This document shows, one piece after another, positions 6,745 to 15,136 of a stretch of 64,000 nucleotides of DNA. A program made the position numbers and the translations under genes. Each line of letters begins with the position of its first letter. The stretch's first letter is position 1. The notes beneath the pieces are model-generated. The model ran no database searches and was not told the DNA's origin. It worked only from the letters and a program-made list of their open reading frames with translations. The DNA is taken from positions 195,180-259,179 of the forward strand of contig CACYPU010000002.1 of NCBI GenBank assembly GCA_902776365.1. Reading direction: 5' to 3'. Source of the DNA: an uncultured Bacteroidota bacterium (GTDB lineage Bacteria; Bacteroidota; Bacteroidia; Bacteroidales; P3).

Positions 6745-7548
6745 TTATTCGATGAATATGTTCTTTAGTTCTTCCACCATGTCGGAGGCGATGAGACTAG
6801 ATTCGGACTGTTTTTGCACTAGTTGGTCGCCGATTTGGCCATGGATGCGAACTCCCTGGCATACGGAATCGAACAAGTCGCTGTGTTTCTGCGCAATAAT
6901 ACCCAACAGGATGCCTGTCAGCACGTCGCCGCTGCCGGCGGTGGCCATGCCTGCATTACCCGTAAGGTTCTCATACACACGGCCGTCAGGGGCGTAGACG
7001 TGGGTGCGATGGGCTTTTTTGACGATGATGACGTTGTGCTCCCGCGCCATCTCGGCGGGGTCGGCGTTGCCGAAGAGGCGGGCGTACTCGCGGGCGTGAG
7101 GGGTGAGGATACAGTTAAGAGTTAAGAGTTTAGAGATAAGAGTTTTTTGAAGGGCGAGGATGTTGAGGGCGTCGGCGTCTAAGACGAGCGGAGTGATTGT
7201 CGGATTGCCTGATTGCTTGATTGCTTGAGTGGAGAGGAGTTTGAGGAGGGCTTGGCAGGTGGCGGGGTCGGTACCGATGCCGGGGCCGACGGCGATGGCG
7301 GAGTAGTGTTCGAGGTGCTCGGGCAGGGTGGTGAAGTGGGTGGGGGAGGTGTCGATGGAGACCATGGCTTCGGGGAAAGAGGCCTGCATAGGGTCGACGC
7401 AGCGCTGGGGCAGATGCACGCTCACCAGCCCGCAGCCTGAGCGCAACGCCGCTTTCGCCGCCAGGATGGCGCAGCCCATGCGTCCGTAGGCCCCGGCGAT
7501 GAGCAGCCCGTGGCCATAGTCATGTTTGGTGGTTTCTTGATTTCTCAT
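6745..7548 (-). CDS. nnrD: ADP-dependent NAD(P)H-hydrate dehydratase
   Basis: A 267-residue ribokinase-fold enzyme that repairs hydrated NAD(P)H. Motifs are GHGLLIAGAYGRMGCA at the N-terminus, VGPGIG, LDADALN, LTPHAREYARLFG and NAGMATAGSGDVLTG. The epimerase (NnrE/YjeF-N) domain that is often fused is absent, so this is the dehydratase alone. Two short tandem arrays are embedded in frame: a heptad array encoding TLISKLLTLN and a 40-bp octamer element encoding TQAIKQSGNPTI. Both lie in or next to peripheral segments and leave the nucleotide-binding motifs intact. Confidence 0.9.
   Translation of the reverse strand: MRNQETTKHDYGHGLLIAGAYGRMGCAILAAKAALRSGCGLVSVHLPQRCVDPMQASFPEAMVSIDTSPTHFTTLPEHLEHYSAIAVGPGIGTDPATCQALLKLLSTQAIKQSGNPTITPLVLDADALNILALQKTLISKLLTLNCILTPHAREYARLFGNADPAEMAREHNVIIVKKAHRTHVYAPDGRVYENLTGNAGMATAGSGDVLTGILLGIIAQKHSDLFDSVCQGVRIHGQIGDQLVQKQSESSLIASDMVEELKNIFIE
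7113..7147 (-). repeat. 7-bp tandem array inside nnrD
   Basis: Plus-strand units AGTTAAG, AGTTAAG, AGTTTAG, AGATAAG, AGTTTTT. Period 7, in frame with the coding sequence. Confidence 0.8.
7193..7232 (-). repeat. 40-bp element of five 8-bp units inside nnrD
   Basis: Plus-strand units GTGATTGT, CGGATTGC, CTGATTGC, TTGATTGC, TTGAGTGG. The order is the same as in the macrodomain gene copy, and the end (TTGAGTRG) is shared with copies at 12374 and 21504. Confidence 0.85.
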
Positions 7549-7573
7549 ATGGGACTAATAGGTTTAATAGGAT

Positions 7574-7610
7574 AAAAAAGTAGAGACGCACTTCACGCGC
7601 GTCTCTACTT
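7574..7610 (-). terminator. Terminator of the M16 protease gene
   Basis: On the minus strand a 12-bp stem (AAGTAGAGACGC with GCGTCTCTACTT), a 9-nt loop and a T-run. The AGAGACGC..GCGTCTCT core resembles palindromes that recur in Bacteroidota genomes, so it may also be a REP-like sequence. Confidence 0.75.
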
Positions 7611-7625
7611 CTGGAATAGGGGTCA

Positions 7626-10532
7626 TCAATCGGCGGTTCCGACGGCGCCGTCTTCGGGACGGAGCTTGACGGAGACATAGTTGTCGAGGTTGATGTACTT
7701 GTTGGCGAGGCGTTTGATGTCCTCGGGGGTGACTTTCTTCACCATGGCGCTGTAGTCGGTGATGTTCTCGTCACGGCTCTCGCCATAGATGTAGCTGCCT
7801 TGGATCTGGCCGAGCCAGTAGCTGTTGTTCTGGACGCTCTTGTCGTGCTGGACACACATCTGCTCCTGGACTTTGCGGAGGGTCTTTTCGTCGCAGCCTT
7901 TCTTCATGTACTGCTTGAGAATCTTAATGCAGTCTTTCTCAATCTTCTCGGCTTTTTCGGGGTCGCAGCCAATGTAGAACTGCCATGCCACCACACCGTT
8001 GCCGGTGATGGAGGGGCTACAGGTGATGTTGGCGCTGGGGCTGTAGGCGTCGCCGTTCTTCTCGCGGATGATTTCGAGGGTTGTCATGCCCAGAGCGTCG
8101 CCAAACTCCTGGAGGGCGATGCGGGTCTGGAGATCAAGCTCGCTGTTGGGAACTTCCATCTGTCCGGCGATGAGGAGCATGCCCTGACGCTCGATACCCT
8201 TGACGGCTTCGGCGTGGACGATGCCCTTGGCGAACTGCGGGGTGCGGTTGAGGGCGTAGTCTTTGGTGACGGCAGGGATGGTGGGCAGGTGGTTGAGGTA
8301 GTTGGCAATCATGGCGATGGCGCTGTCGTTGACGTTACCGACGAAGAAGAAGGTTTGGTTGTTGGCGAAGGCGAAGCGCTCGCGGTAGATGTCATACATG
8401 CGGTCGAGGTCGAGGCTGCGGACCTGTTCCTCGGTGGGGAACTGGATGATGCGCTTGCTGTCGGGGTAAGCGGCCTTGATGTATTTCTCGATGAAGGCAA
8501 CCTGGGGGTTGTCGCGGATGAATTTGAGCTGCTGGATGGTGTTCTCGATCTCACGTTCGTAGGCTTCGCTATCCTTGCGGGGAGCGGTGTAATAGAGGTT
8601 GATGAGCTGGAGGGTGGTCTCGAGGTCCTTGGGAGAGCAGTTGCCGGAGAAGCCCTGGGTGCTGTTGCTGATGGAAGGACTGATGGAGAGGTTCATGCCT
8701 TTGAGCTTCTTGGAGAGTTGTGTGGCGCTGAAGTCGGCGATACCGCCGGCATCGATGAATTCGGCAGCGTTGTCGGCCTGGTAGAAGTCGGCGTCGCCAT
8801 AGAGGGAGGTGCCGCCGAGGGAGTAGGAAGCGATGAGGATTTCGTCGGCCTTAAGCTCGGTTTTCTTCACCACGAAGCGGACACCGTTGGGGCAGGTGTA
8901 CTCGGTGTAGCCGAGGACGCTGTTGCTGGCGGTCTGGATGGGGGTGATGGCTTCGACGGTCTCGTTGAAGAGGGGTTCGCTGTTGAAGTTGTCGACCCAA
9001 GGTTCGGTCTTGATGTTCTTGTAGTTGCGGAGGATGTTGAGGACTTCCTGCTCGGTGGGGATGTTGACACCGTCTTTCTCGGGGGCGGTGAGGTAGAAGA
9101 CGATGTTCTCGTCGGTGATCCAGTTCTTCACGATGGCGTTGCACTCTTCAAGGGTGATTTCGGGGACAAACTCTTTGGCATAGCGGAATTCCTGACGGAT
9201 GCCGGGGGTGGGATCGTTTTCGAGGTAGTGGTTGGTGTATTCGTCGGCGAGGGAGTTGGTCTGGGTCTTGTTCTCTTCCTTGGCCATTTTCTGGTAGCGG
9301 GAGAGGAGTTCTTCTTTCTGACGATCGAGTTCGGCGGCGAGGAAGCCGTGGTCCTCAATCTGTTTCATGACCTTGAGGAGGAGTTCGGCGGTCTCGTTGA
9401 TGCGGCCGTCCTTGGGGGCTGCGCCGAGTTCGAAGACGTCGATTTCACGGCCGAGGAATCCGCCGTATCCGCCGTTGGCATACATCATGGGGGCAGAGGG
9501 TTTCTGGGTGAGTTCGCTGAAGCGCTCGTTGATCATCATGCCGATGAGGCTGCGGAGGAGCATGGTGCGGTAGGCGCCGATGGTGCCGTTGACACCTTTT
9601 TTGTGTTTCCAGAAGATTTCGAGGGTGGTGCTGGTGGCTTCCTTGTCGGTGGCGATGGCCACGAGGGGCTCTTTGTTGTCGGGGATTTCATAGGAGAGAC
9701 GGGGCAGTTTCTCTTTGCCGAGGAACTGGTGGCTGGAGAAGATGTCTTTCACCTTCTGCTCCATGGCTTTGTCGCCCTTCAGGCCTTGATACTCGAAGTT
9801 GTCGAGGTCGCCAACGATGACGATGGCCTGGAGGTCGGGACGGTACCAGTCGTTGAAGAAGTCGACGATGCTCTGGCGTTTGAAGTTCATGATGACCTCT
9901 TCCTTACCGATGGGGAGACGGTCGGCATAGAGGGAGCCTTTGAGCATGATGGGCCAGGTCTTCTTGCGGAGACGGTCGCCGTGGCCGACGCCACCGCGCC
10001 ATTCCTCATGGATGACGCCGCGCTCGCTCTCAATCTCCTTCTCGTCGAAGAGGATGTTACCGGCCCAGCCGTCGAGGATTTCGATACCCATCTTGACCAT
10101 CTCGGGGTCGTCGGCGGGCATGTTGACATAATAGACGGTCTGGTCGAAGGAGGTGTAGGCGTTGATGTCGCGTCCGAACTCGACACCATGCTGCTGCAAT
10201 TTGTTGATCATCTCGTTGTGGGGGTAGCCCTTGATGCCGTTGAAGGCCATGTGCTCGCAGAAGTGTGCGAGGCCCTGCTGGTCGTCGCGTTCCATGATGG
10301 AACCGGCATTGGAGACGAGACGGAACTGAATCATGTTCTCAGGCTTCTTGTTGTTGCGGATGTAGTAGGTGAATCCGTTGTCAAGCTTGCCATAGCGCAC
10401 CTTTTTGTCCAGGGGGACCTGGGCGTTGAGGTCGCTCTTTTTCTCTTTCGCGCCGGCAGTGCCGAGCTGGGCGAAGGAGGTGCCGCTGAAGACGAAGGTC
10501 AGCAGGAGGGCGAATAAAAAGTTTTTTTTCAT
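7626..10532 (-). CDS. M16-family zinc metalloprotease, exported
   Basis: A 968-residue pitrilysin-family protein with a Sec signal peptide (residues 1-21). The inverted zinc motif HFCEH (90-94) is followed at the expected distance by the third-ligand region ESERGVIHEEWR near 170, so the N-terminal catalytic lobe looks intact. The second, inactive M16 lobe spans roughly residues 560-950, as in the double-domain members. It is probably periplasmic and degrades peptides. It is followed by a strong hairpin terminator; the small XRE gene lies 54 nt upstream on the same strand. Confidence 0.9.
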   Translation of the reverse strand: MKKNFLFALLLTFVFSGTSFAQLGTAGAKEKKSDLNAQVPLDKKVRYGKLDNGFTYYIRNNKKPENMIQFRLVSNAGSIMERDDQQGLAHFCEHMAFNGIKGYPHNEMINKLQQHGVEFGRDINAYTSFDQTVYYVNMPADDPEMVKMGIEILDGWAGNILFDEKEIESERGVIHEEWRGGVGHGDRLRKKTWPIMLKGSLYADRLPIGKEEVIMNFKRQSIVDFFNDWYRPDLQAIVIVGDLDNFEYQGLKGDKAMEQKVKDIFSSHQFLGKEKLPRLSYEIPDNKEPLVAIATDKEATSTTLEIFWKHKKGVNGTIGAYRTMLLRSLIGMMINERFSELTQKPSAPMMYANGGYGGFLGREIDVFELGAAPKDGRINETAELLLKVMKQIEDHGFLAAELDRQKEELLSRYQKMAKEENKTQTNSLADEYTNHYLENDPTPGIRQEFRYAKEFVPEITLEECNAIVKNWITDENIVFYLTAPEKDGVNIPTEQEVLNILRNYKNIKTEPWVDNFNSEPLFNETVEAITPIQTASNSVLGYTEYTCPNGVRFVVKKTELKADEILIASYSLGGTSLYGDADFYQADNAAEFIDAGGIADFSATQLSKKLKGMNLSISPSISNSTQGFSGNCSPKDLETTLQLINLYYTAPRKDSEAYEREIENTIQQLKFIRDNPQVAFIEKYIKAAYPDSKRIIQFPTEEQVRSLDLDRMYDIYRERFAFANNQTFFFVGNVNDSAIAMIANYLNHLPTIPAVTKDYALNRTPQFAKGIVHAEAVKGIERQGMLLIAGQMEVPNSELDLQTRIALQEFGDALGMTTLEIIREKNGDAYSPSANITCSPSITGNGVVAWQFYIGCDPEKAEKIEKDCIKILKQYMKKGCDEKTLRKVQEQMCVQHDKSVQNNSYWLGQIQGSYIYGESRDENITDYSAMVKKVTPEDIKRLANKYINLDNYVSVKLRPEDGAVGTAD

Positions 10533-10569
10533 TGTGTTGATTTTTAAAATGTTTATACTAATTATTTAT

Positions 10570-10597
10570 TTTTCAATTTTCAATTCTCAATTTTTCT
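10570..10597. repeat. 7-bp tandem array at the xre/M16 junction
   Basis: Units TTTTCAA, TTTTCAA, TTCTCAA, TTTTTCT. It spans the end of the XRE gene and the following gap. Confidence 0.75.
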
Positions 10598-10790
10598 TAT
10601 ATTCCAGGAGGTCGGCGGGCTGGCAGTCGAGTACTTCGCAGAGGCGCTCGAGGGTGCTGAAACGCACAGCCTTGGCTTTGCCGGTCTTGAAAATCGACAA
10701 GTTAGCAGGTGTGATGTCCACCCGTTCGGCCAGCTCGTTCAACGATATCTTGCGCTTGGCCATCATCATATCGAGATTCACCAGTATCAT
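10587..10790 (-). CDS. Small XRE-family (YozG-like) transcriptional regulator
   Basis: A 67-residue helix-turn-helix protein (KISLNELAERVDITPANLSIFKT, then FSTLERLCEVLDCQPADLLEY). Such regulators are regularly paired with a DUF2975 membrane protein. Here the start overlaps the DUF2975 stop by 4 nt, which implies translational coupling. It probably autoregulates the pair. The last codons lie in an AT-rich heptad array. Confidence 0.88.
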   Translation of the reverse strand: MILVNLDMMMAKRKISLNELAERVDITPANLSIFKTGKAKAVRFSTLERLCEVLDCQPADLLEYKKN

Positions 10791-11452
10791 ATTGTCAATT
10801 CCTGTTCTTCCTGTATTTCGCGTCCGTAGTAGAATATCTGTGCCATGAAGATGATGGTGAGTCCGAAAACGATGCGTCCGAAGTGAATGGGCATGTTGGT
10901 TGTGGGTTCCCAGTCGGTGCCGGCGAGGAGGTTGGCAGCCAGCGACTGCTCAATCCATGTGGCGGCGTCGATGCTGAGGGTCATGACAATCATCAGGATG
11001 CCGGCCCAGGTGAGCCAGCGGATGTTCTTCTTGGGGAACACCTTGCCGCGACGTACATTAATATAGAATGAGATGAGCGTGATGACGGCAAGGATAATCA
11101 TGATGACAAAAGCGAGGATGCTTACAATTTGAAGGATGAGGCACCAAGTGGCTTTGCCCGAGGTGACGAGATGCTCGCTGTCGGAGGCCAGTGAGACGTC
11201 GAAGGTGGCGGTGTGGACGGTGGCGGAGAGGCTGTCGTCGAGGCCGACCACAGCGGTCAGCCGGTCGTGCTGAGGCTGGAGGTCGGTGATGAGGATGCCG
11301 TAGTCCTTGTTCTGTTCGCTGAGGTTTGCCACCGCGATGGGGTCGGCAGCGGAGACAACATTGAGAATGAATAGCACAATGAAGAGTGCCACCAAGCCGA
11401 TGAGGACTGCGTAAAGTGTTCTTATTCTTGCTATTCTGCTGTTTTTTGCCAT
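10787..11452 (-). CDS. DUF2975-like membrane protein
   Basis: A 221-residue protein with four predicted transmembrane segments (about residues 13-34, 103-128, 145-165 and 190-207) and a ~65-residue external loop between the first two. The pairing with a YozG-type XRE regulator supports the DUF2975 assignment. Function unknown. A TAnnTTTG promoter lies about 25 nt upstream. Confidence 0.75.
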   Translation of the reverse strand: MAKNSRIARIRTLYAVLIGLVALFIVLFILNVVSAADPIAVANLSEQNKDYGILITDLQPQHDRLTAVVGLDDSLSATVHTATFDVSLASDSEHLVTSGKATWCLILQIVSILAFVIMIILAVITLISFYINVRRGKVFPKKNIRWLTWAGILMIVMTLSIDAATWIEQSLAANLLAGTDWEPTTNMPIHFGRIVFGLTIIFMAQIFYYGREIQEEQELTI

Positions 11453-11475
11453 CTTTTCCGTGTTGTTTTCGACGG

Positions 11476-11504
11476 CAAAGATACAACTTTTTTTTAATAT
11501 GCAA
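11476..11504 (-). promoter_or_regulatory. Promoter of DUF2975-xre
   Basis: TATCTTTG at 11476-11483 on the minus strand, with a TTG about 18 nt upstream. Confidence 0.6.
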
Positions 11505-11580
11505 GAAAAATTTTATGAAAAACGAAAAAAAAATATCGTTTTTCGATAAATAATATCTGTAAAACGAGAAAAATAGGGTT

Positions 11581-12378
11581 TTAACACTCGTACTTCTCGA
11601 GGGCCTGGCGGAGTTCGACGAGAGAGATGTCGTGATGGATGGTGCCGCCGAGGGCGTAAGAGATGGCGCCAGTCTCTTCGGAGACGATGACGGAGAGGAC
11701 GTCGAGCTGCTCGGTGACGCCAATGGCGGAGCGGTGACGGAGGCCGAGGTTGGGATCGATGTCGAGGCGCGATGAGACTGGGAGGATGCAGCGGGCGGCG
11801 AGGATGGTGTTGCCGCGGGCGATGACGGCGCCGTCGTGGAGGGGTGAGTTCTTGAAGAAGAGGGCTTCGATGAGAGGGGAGGAGGCGAGAGCATCGATAC
11901 GTTCGCCGGTGTCGATGAGGTCGTCGACCTCGTTGCGGCGCTTGAAGACGATGAGGGCGCCGGTCTTGGTCTGGGACATGTGCATGCAGGCGTTGATGTA
12001 GGCCTCGTAGTTGACTGACTGCTTGTTGGACTGGATGTTGTGTTTCCAGAAACGGATGCGCTTGAAGAAGGATTCGTCGAGTTGGGTTTTTGTGCCGACG
12101 AAGAGGAGGAAGCGGCGGATTTCGGGCTGGAAAATGACGATGAGAGCGATGAGACCGACGCTGACGATGGAGGAGAGGATGGCGCCGAGGAGGCGCATGC
12201 CGAGGAGGTCGGCGGCACGCCAAACGATGAGGAGGATGACGAGGGCCCAGAAGATGAGGATGATGTTGGTGCCTTTGACGAGACGGTAGATGTAGTAGAC
12301 GAGGGCGGCAACGAGGACGATGTCGATGATGTCAATGGGATGGATGGTCGGAAGACCGAGAATGTCGAGGGGTATCAT
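11581..12378 (-). CDS. cdaA: Diadenylate cyclase (c-di-AMP synthase)
   Basis: A 265-residue membrane enzyme that joins two ATP molecules into cyclic di-AMP. Three N-terminal transmembrane helices (about 18-95) are followed by a DAC domain with the catalytic motifs LHDGAVI and GLRHRSAIG. It follows folP with an 11-nt gap on the same strand, an arrangement common in Bacteroidota. A candidate phosphodiesterase for the same nucleotide (pgpH) is also in this window. The start codon lies within a 40-bp octamer element. Confidence 0.94.
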   Translation of the reverse strand: MIPLDILGLPTIHPIDIIDIVLVAALVYYIYRLVKGTNIILIFWALVILLIVWRAADLLGMRLLGAILSSIVSVGLIALIVIFQPEIRRFLLFVGTKTQLDESFFKRIRFWKHNIQSNKQSVNYEAYINACMHMSQTKTGALIVFKRRNEVDDLIDTGERIDALASSPLIEALFFKNSPLHDGAVIARGNTILAARCILPVSSRLDIDPNLGLRHRSAIGVTEQLDVLSVIVSEETGAISYALGGTIHHDISLVELRQALEKYEC

Positions 12379-12413
12379 TGCTTGGTTGTTTAACTGTCTG
12401 ATTGATTGAGTAG
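12374..12413 (-). repeat. 40-bp octamer element at the folP/cdaA junction
   Basis: Plus-strand units ATCATTGC, TTGGTTGT, TTAACTGT, CTGATTGA, TTGAGTAG; a more diverged copy. It contains the cdaA start codon and the folP stop codon. Confidence 0.65.
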
Positions 12414-13232
12414 TTCAATGGTTTGGAGGGCGGGTTTGGGGTCGTGGACGCGGAGGATGCGGGAACCTTTGAGGAGGGCAACGGTGTCGAGTGCGATGGT
12501 GCCGGGGAGTGCTTCGTCGGGGGAGATGCCGAGAGGTTTATAAATCATGCTTTTGCGGCTGAGGGCGGCAAGGAGGGGCTGGGGAAAGAGCGAGGTGAGT
12601 TCGTCGAGACGATGGAGCAACTCGTGGTTTTCTTCGACGGTCTTGGCGAAGCCGAAGCCCGGGTCGAGCCAGACATCTTTGACGCCGAGGCGGTAGAGTG
12701 TATCGAGGTGTGAGGAGAAATATTTTGTGAGGTCGTCGATAACGTCGGTGTAGCCAGTATGTTGCTGCATTTCAGATGGCAAGGCACGGTTGTGCATGAG
12801 GATATAGGGCACCTGGAGGTCGGCGACGGTGGAAAACATCTTGTCGTCGAATTGACCACCGGAGATATCGTTGATGATGTCGGCCCCGGCTTCGATGGCC
12901 CGACGGGCAGGGAGGGAGTAGCAGGTGTCTACGGAGAGGATGGCGTCGGGGAGGGTGCTGCGAAGGAGGGTGACGGCGTTGGCGAGCTTTTCGGCTTCGA
13001 TGTCGGGTGGCAGAAGTTGGGCTCCGGGGCGAGAGGAAGCGGCACCGATGTCAATGATGTCGGCTCCCTCGTCGAGGAGCCAATGGGCATGAGAGAGTAT
13101 GGCCTCGGGAGTGCTGTGGCGGCTTCCGTCGTAGAAGGAGTCGGGGGTGATGTTGAGTATGCCCATGACGGCGGGTCGGGAGAAGGTGACCAGCCGTCCA
13201 CGGACGGTGACAGTGAAGGGATTAAAATTCAT
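12390..13232 (-). CDS. folP: Dihydropteroate synthase
   Basis: A 280-residue TIM-barrel enzyme of folate synthesis that condenses the pterin pyrophosphate with p-aminobenzoate. Signatures are MGILNITPDSFYDGSRH, EGADIIDIGAASSRPGA, VDTCYSLPARRAIEAGADIIND, and the C-terminal RVHDPKPALQTI. Length is normal. The last codons (LLNQSDS) fall in a repeat element. It heads the minus-strand folP-cdaA unit and diverges from the DUF1599 gene with 96 nt between. Confidence 0.95.
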   Translation of the reverse strand: MNFNPFTVTVRGRLVTFSRPAVMGILNITPDSFYDGSRHSTPEAILSHAHWLLDEGADIIDIGAASSRPGAQLLPPDIEAEKLANAVTLLRSTLPDAILSVDTCYSLPARRAIEAGADIINDISGGQFDDKMFSTVADLQVPYILMHNRALPSEMQQHTGYTDVIDDLTKYFSSHLDTLYRLGVKDVWLDPGFGFAKTVEENHELLHRLDELTSLFPQPLLAALSRKSMIYKPLGISPDEALPGTIALDTVALLKGSRILRVHDPKPALQTIELLNQSDS

Positions 13233-13328
13233 AAAACCATTAACGCATTCAAGCGTTCGTTATTGTGTGGAATTATTTTTTTTATATTTTATACAATAAA
13301 GAATACCAGTTTGCGTTTTACACTAATT

Positions 13329-13895
13329 ATGACTGAAAATATAGAAAAAAGAGATACTAGGAGCGAAATGGAGCGTGAGGTGGCGGAGTGTCGGGCGTTG
13401 TTTGAGAAGAAGACGCGCGACTATGGCACCTCGTGGCGTATCCTGCGCCTGCCGTCGCTGACGGACCAGATTTTTATCAAGGCCAACCGTATCCGTAGCA
13501 TTCAGGAGAGTGGGGAGAACCGTGTGGGTGACGATGTGCGTGACGAGTTTGTGGCAATGGTGAACTATGCCGTGATGGCACTCGTCCAGTGTAAAGTGGA
13601 AAGTGACAAGTGGAAAGAGGAGCTGCCGTTGGAGAAGGCATTGGCGCTCTATGATGAGCAGACGAAACAGGTGCTTGATCTTATGATGGACAAGAACCAT
13701 GACTACGGCGAGGCGTGGCGTCAGATGCGTATCAGCTCGATGGTGGATTTGATTCTGATGAAATTGCTGCGCATCAAGCAGATAGAGGATAATGACGGAC
13801 AGACGTTAGTGAGTGAGGGCGTGGAAGGCGGATATATGGACATCATCAACTATTCGCTGTTCTGCCTGGTGCGGATTACGGAAAATGAAAATTGA
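13329..13895 (+). CDS. DUF1599 protein (nucleotide-modification-associated family)
   Basis: A 188-residue protein made of two similar halves: KKTRDYGTSWRILRLPSLTDQIFIKANRI (first half; positions ~22-50) and a second set DYGEAWRQMRISS with ILMKLLRIKQIE. This is the DUF1599 duplicated unit, predicted to bind nucleotides; its biochemical role is unknown. The ATG at 13329 follows an AT-rich leader. A heptad array in frame encodes CKVESDKWKEE between the two halves. It is the first gene of the long plus-strand cluster. Confidence 0.85.
   Translation: MTENIEKRDTRSEMEREVAECRALFEKKTRDYGTSWRILRLPSLTDQIFIKANRIRSIQESGENRVGDDVRDEFVAMVNYAVMALVQCKVESDKWKEELPLEKALALYDEQTKQVLDLMMDKNHDYGEAWRQMRISSMVDLILMKLLRIKQIEDNDGQTLVSEGVEGGYMDIINYSLFCLVRITENEN
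13591..13618 (+). repeat. 7-bp tandem array inside the DUF1599 gene
   Basis: Units GTAAAGT, GGAAAGT, GACAAGT, GGAAAGA; in frame, in the linker between the two protein halves. Confidence 0.75.
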
Positions 13896-13909
13896 AAAAT
13901 GAAAAATAT
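13882..13909 (+). repeat. 7-bp tandem array at the DUF1599/DoxX junction
   Basis: Units AAAATGA, AAATTGA, AAAATGA, AAAATAT. The array supplies both the stop of one gene and the start of the next. Confidence 0.7.
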
Positions 13910-15131
13910 GAAGTTTGAAATTAGAGATACGAAACTGAGCTACACGCTTAACGTGGTTTCGCGTTGGTTGGTGGGGTTGGTATTCATTTTTTCGGCGTTC
14001 GTGAAGGGCGTCGACCCCATGGGGACGATGTTCAAGGTCGAGGAGTATATGTCGAGTTGGACGCTCTTCGGCATGACGTTCGAGTGGGCGCATCCTTTGG
14101 CAGGAGTACTCTCGGTGGCGCTGGTGTGTGCCGAGTTCCTTGTGGGTGTGATGCTTATCTTCAACGCATTCCGGGTGCTCTCGTCGTGGCTGCTGGTACT
14201 GATGATGACCTTCTTCACTTGTACCACTTTCTTCGACGCTGTTACCGGCCTGGTCGACGACTGTGGCTGCTTCGGCGACGCCATAAAACTGACCAACTGG
14301 CAGACGTTCTGGAAGAATGTGGTGCTCGACGTGTTCACGGTGGTGATTTTCCTCACACGGAAGGTGCGCTACCGTCGTCGTCTGGAACGTGACGTCGTTG
14401 TGGTGTTGGTGGCACTGGCTGCCATTCTGGTGTTCTGCATCTATAATATCAAGCACGAGCCTGTGATAGACTTCCGTCCGTGGAAGGTCGGCAAAAGCAT
14501 GGTGATGCGCCAGGAGCCGATGAACTATCTCAAATATAAGAATTTGGAGACTGGTGAGGAGGTGGAGCTTCGCTATAAAAACGGCGAATGGAAGAATGAA
14601 TGGGACCAGTATACCGAAGATGAGGCTCATTGGGAATTTGTTGAATCAGGGACCACCCCCGAGTTTGTGGTCTTGGCCGACGGATTCTCGATGCTGGCTC
14701 CCGACGAACAGGGGAACCTCAGCACCGAACAGACGCTGAACATCCTGCCTGACAGCAATGGCGTGCTTTTTGTCACCATTTACGATTTGGAGAAGGTGGA
14801 CGAAGAGGGAGTGCAGGAGGTGAAAGACGCTGTGACACTGGTGGATGACCTGAATAAGGCCGGACATGAGATGCGAATCGTTTTGTTGACTTCGATGAGT
14901 CGCAACATACATGACAATCCGCTGGAGAAAGTCCAGGCTTGGCTGTCGGACAATGAAATTGAGGGTATTCGTGTGAATGTGTTGGATGTGGAGGGCGACA
15001 ACAACGTTTATTTCGCCGACGCCACCGCTATCAAGACCATCATGCGCGGCAATCCAGGTTTTATGTACATGGAAAACGGTGTGGTGGTGGATAAGGGTCG
15101 CAAGGCAGAGAAATTAGAAATTAAGAAATAA
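13899..15131 (+). CDS. BT_3928-like DoxX/MauE membrane protein with C-terminal thioredoxin-like region
   Basis: A 410-residue protein. Residues ~15-160 form a four-helix DoxX/MauE-type membrane domain with VDDCGCFGDAIKLTNW, a CxC redox motif shared with vitamin K/quinone-linked disulfide systems. A further helix near 165-185 is followed by a periplasmic C-terminal domain with a thioredoxin-like strand order (GVLFVTIYDLEKV, GNPGFMYMENGVVVDKG) but no CxxC. It probably moves reducing equivalents across the membrane; the partner is unknown. It is closely spaced with the DUF1599 and DUF4293 genes. A second DoxX-thioredoxin protein lies at 56580. Confidence 0.8.
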   Translation: MKNMKFEIRDTKLSYTLNVVSRWLVGLVFIFSAFVKGVDPMGTMFKVEEYMSSWTLFGMTFEWAHPLAGVLSVALVCAEFLVGVMLIFNAFRVLSSWLLVLMMTFFTCTTFFDAVTGLVDDCGCFGDAIKLTNWQTFWKNVVLDVFTVVIFLTRKVRYRRRLERDVVVVLVALAAILVFCIYNIKHEPVIDFRPWKVGKSMVMRQEPMNYLKYKNLETGEEVELRYKNGEWKNEWDQYTEDEAHWEFVESGTTPEFVVLADGFSMLAPDEQGNLSTEQTLNILPDSNGVLFVTIYDLEKVDEEGVQEVKDAVTLVDDLNKAGHEMRIVLLTSMSRNIHDNPLEKVQAWLSDNEIEGIRVNVLDVEGDNNVYFADATAIKTIMRGNPGFMYMENGVVVDKGRKAEKLEIKK

Positions 15132-15136
15132 GAATT

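Noticed and set aside
7800-10517. A 905-codon open frame antisense to the M16 protease
   Set aside because: Composition is the Val/Asp/Glu/Gly-rich pattern produced by the complement of a biased gene; no family, no start context. The same holds for the long antisense frames over S41 (229-1308), the PurF-like gene (57545-59023), the coiled-coil gene (59227-60711) and proS (34895-36526).
11500-11580. Terminator of cdaA (ATCG-aaaaa-CGAT followed by T-run)
   Set aside because: A four-base stem is too weak to support; no feature was entered.
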